Origin: CALLPQ01 sp964392325
GTDB taxonomy: Bacteria; Pseudomonadota; Alphaproteobacteria; Caulobacterales; Parvularculaceae
Length of the DNA: 64,000 nucleotides
Assembly (NCBI GenBank): GCA_964392325.1
Contig: CAYMPJ010000013.1
Span: forward strand, 41,935-105,934
Reading direction: 5' to 3'
Below the pieces are notes generated by a model. The model was not told the origin of the DNA and did no database searches. It worked only from the letters and a program-made list of their open reading frames with translations. The first letter of the stretch is position 1, and the number at the start of each line of letters is the position of its first letter. The translations under genes and the position numbers were made by a program. Below, piece after piece: positions 62,981 through 64,000 of this stretch.

Positions 62981-64000
62981 ATGGCTAATTTCATTGTAAG
63001 CACAAATCTGGATGTTGTTGACGACACAGATGGCCTGACATCTCTTCGCGAGGCGATTGCCTTGGCGAATGCTGACGCGGATGCCAGTATCATCAACTTT
63101 GCTAGCGGCGTTGGCGAGGCGTTTGCCGGTGACACATTAATCCGTCTCACCGGGGGTGAATTATCGCTCACCTCTGATGTGACCATTGACGGATCAAGCG
63201 CAGGTGGAGAGGTGGTGATCACCGGGGATGCTAATGGGGACGATGTGCTTTTAGCGGGTACAAACATCACTAATGCTTTGACTAATACGAACACCTCCGA
63301 CAATAGCAGAATATTCAATATTAGCGGTACGGGGAGCGATGTTACCCTCAATCAACTCACTATTACGGGTGGATCTGCGGAATATGGCGGCGGCGGGGTT
63401 TTGATTAATTCCGGGGCTGATGTGACGCTGACCAATAGCACGATCTCCGGCAATCAGGCTTCTGGTTCTGGCGGCGGGGTTTCCAATTCCAGTTTTGCCA
63501 CTGCGACGCTGACCAACAGCACGATCTCCGGCAATCAGGCTGAAAGAGGCGGCGGGGTTGCCAATACCAGTTTTGCCACTCCGACGCTGACCAATACTAT
63601 TGTTTTAGGCAATAGCGCTACTGCTAATTCTGAAATTGACGGAACTGTAACCAGCAATAACTCCATTACCTCTGGCGATGTAACGCAAGTCTTTGCGCAA
63701 ACTGCTGCCGGTGCGGATGGGTCTACCCTTGCCGGGGTTCTCGCCGATAATGGCGGGCCGGTGGAGACGATTGCAATTCTCGCTGGCGGGCTTGCCGATA
63801 ACGCAGGCGGAAATGCATTTGTGAACACCGATTTTGATGCTCGCGGTATTTTGCGAATTATAGATGGTAGTGTTGATATCGGGGCATTTGAATTAACCGA
63901 TAATGTCTTAGGTGCTGGCGACGACGATTTTGCCGGCACAAACGCTGATAATACTATCCTTTCGTTTGGTGGCAATGATACGGTCATTGGATTTGATGGG
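62981..64000 (+). CDS. Beta-helix / choice-of-anchor Q, RTX-type secreted protein (partial)
   Basis: At least 340 residues, no stop before the window edge. ATG 62981 follows GGGAAGAG. No signal peptide, which suggests T1SS export. It begins ANFIVSTNLDVVDDTDGLTSLREAIALANAD, the CSLREA-type N-terminal motif, then right-handed beta-helix turns with NSTISGNQASGSGGGVSNSSF, a unit of about 80 bases repeated two to three times (63419-63600), then a choice-of-anchor Q region ending DIGAFELTDN, and the first RTX-type turns (GAGDDDFAGTNADNTILSFGGNDTVIG) at the right edge. Likely a large surface or extracellular protein. Confidence 0.85.
   Translation, partial: MANFIVSTNLDVVDDTDGLTSLREAIALANADADASIINFASGVGEAFAGDTLIRLTGGELSLTSDVTIDGSSAGGEVVITGDANGDDVLLAGTNITNALTNTNTSDNSRIFNISGTGSDVTLNQLTITGGSAEYGGGGVLINSGADVTLTNSTISGNQASGSGGGVSNSSFATATLTNSTISGNQAERGGGVANTSFATPTLTNTIVLGNSATANSEIDGTVTSNNSITSGDVTQVFAQTAAGADGSTLAGVLADNGGPVETIAILAGGLADNAGGNAFVNTDFDARGILRIIDGSVDIGAFELTDNVLGAGDDDFAGTNADNTILSFGGNDTVIGFDG
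63419..63600 (+). repeat. Tandem repeat of about 80 bases in the beta-helix gene
   Basis: The unit encoding TLTNSTISGNQA...GGGVxNxSFATxT occurs at about 63419-63502 and 63503-63580, with a partial third copy (TLTNTIVLGN). Copies agree over long stretches of DNA, which points to recent duplication of a helix turn. Confidence 0.75.

Noticed and set aside
62830..63351. Minus-strand frame opposite the beta-helix gene
   Set aside because: Low-complexity shadow; the plus strand has the CSLREA-type start and a good ribosome-binding site.
1..64000. CRISPR arrays, prophage, integrase or attachment sites
   Set aside because: No regularly spaced repeats, phage structural genes or integrase were seen; the only mobile trace is the IS3 remnant.

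Overview
The window reads as chromosomal DNA of an alphaproteobacterium of moderate GC, probably aquatic or marine; family not resolvable by eye. The evidence is gene order and content: surA-lptD-lptG-lptF divergent from pepA-holC; ubiG | lysC-ptsP ... prfA-prmC-DUF4167 ... clpB; serB divergent from miaA; mreB-mreC-mreD-mrdA-rodA; a VPLPA/PEP-CTERM protein; and two RodZ-like proteins ending in a TonB domain. Most of the window (about 1-54 kb) is housekeeping, coding-dense and ordinary.

Layout. 0-7.5 kb (minus): outer-membrane biogenesis (SurA chaperone, LptD, LptG, LptF). 7.8-10.3 kb (plus): PepA, HolC and a GFA-fold enzyme, convergent with ubiG. 11.3-14.9 kb: aspartokinase LysC and the nitrogen-type enzyme I PtsP. 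14.9-19.4 kb: two divergent RodZ/TonB-like membrane proteins, ispG and a DUF1272 zinc protein. 20-21.4 kb: a C-terminally truncated choice-of-anchor L protein and a peroxiredoxin. 21.7-29.6 kb: prfA, prmC, DUF4167, an SDR enzyme, an EF-hand protein, and clpB behind an RpoH-type promoter. 29.8-35.6 kb: a polytopic membrane protein, tRNA-Met, ndk, a sterol-desaturase-family protein, another EF-hand protein, a PEP-CTERM protein and yidD. 35.8-43.4 kb: thrS, an O-antigen-ligase-like protein, two glycosyltransferases, a membrane J-domain protein, and a gene-free stretch at 41.16-41.90 kb that looks like a structured RNA. 43.6-48.2 kb: serB, miaA, small membrane proteins. 48.3-54.1 kb: the elongasome operon mreB-mreC-mreD-mrdA-rodA, then tRNA-Ser.

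From 54.4 kb the character changes. The DNA is richer in A+T between genes and the genes are accessory: a 1301-residue cadherin/RTX protein with a large internal duplication, a divergent LuxR-type regulator with two copies of a 15-bp operator-like sequence in the shared upstream region, a decayed IS3-family transposase, a fatty-acid desaturase overlapping the tail of a truncated acyltransferase-like gene, a probable frameshifted small gene, and the start of a beta-helix/RTX secreted protein that runs off the right edge. This end looks like a surface/secretome island shaped by insertion and decay.

How parts connect: SurA and the Lpt proteins build the outer membrane; the sugar-transfer genes at 37.8-43.4 kb would supply glycans to it; MreBCD/PBP2/RodA, and possibly the RodZ-like pair, build the elongating wall; the RTX and beta-helix proteins would be type I-secreted surface proteins, although no type I exporter lies in the window. 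The most promising undescribed items are the candidate structured RNA at 41.52-41.81 kb and the LuxR/RTX pair with its paired operator sites.
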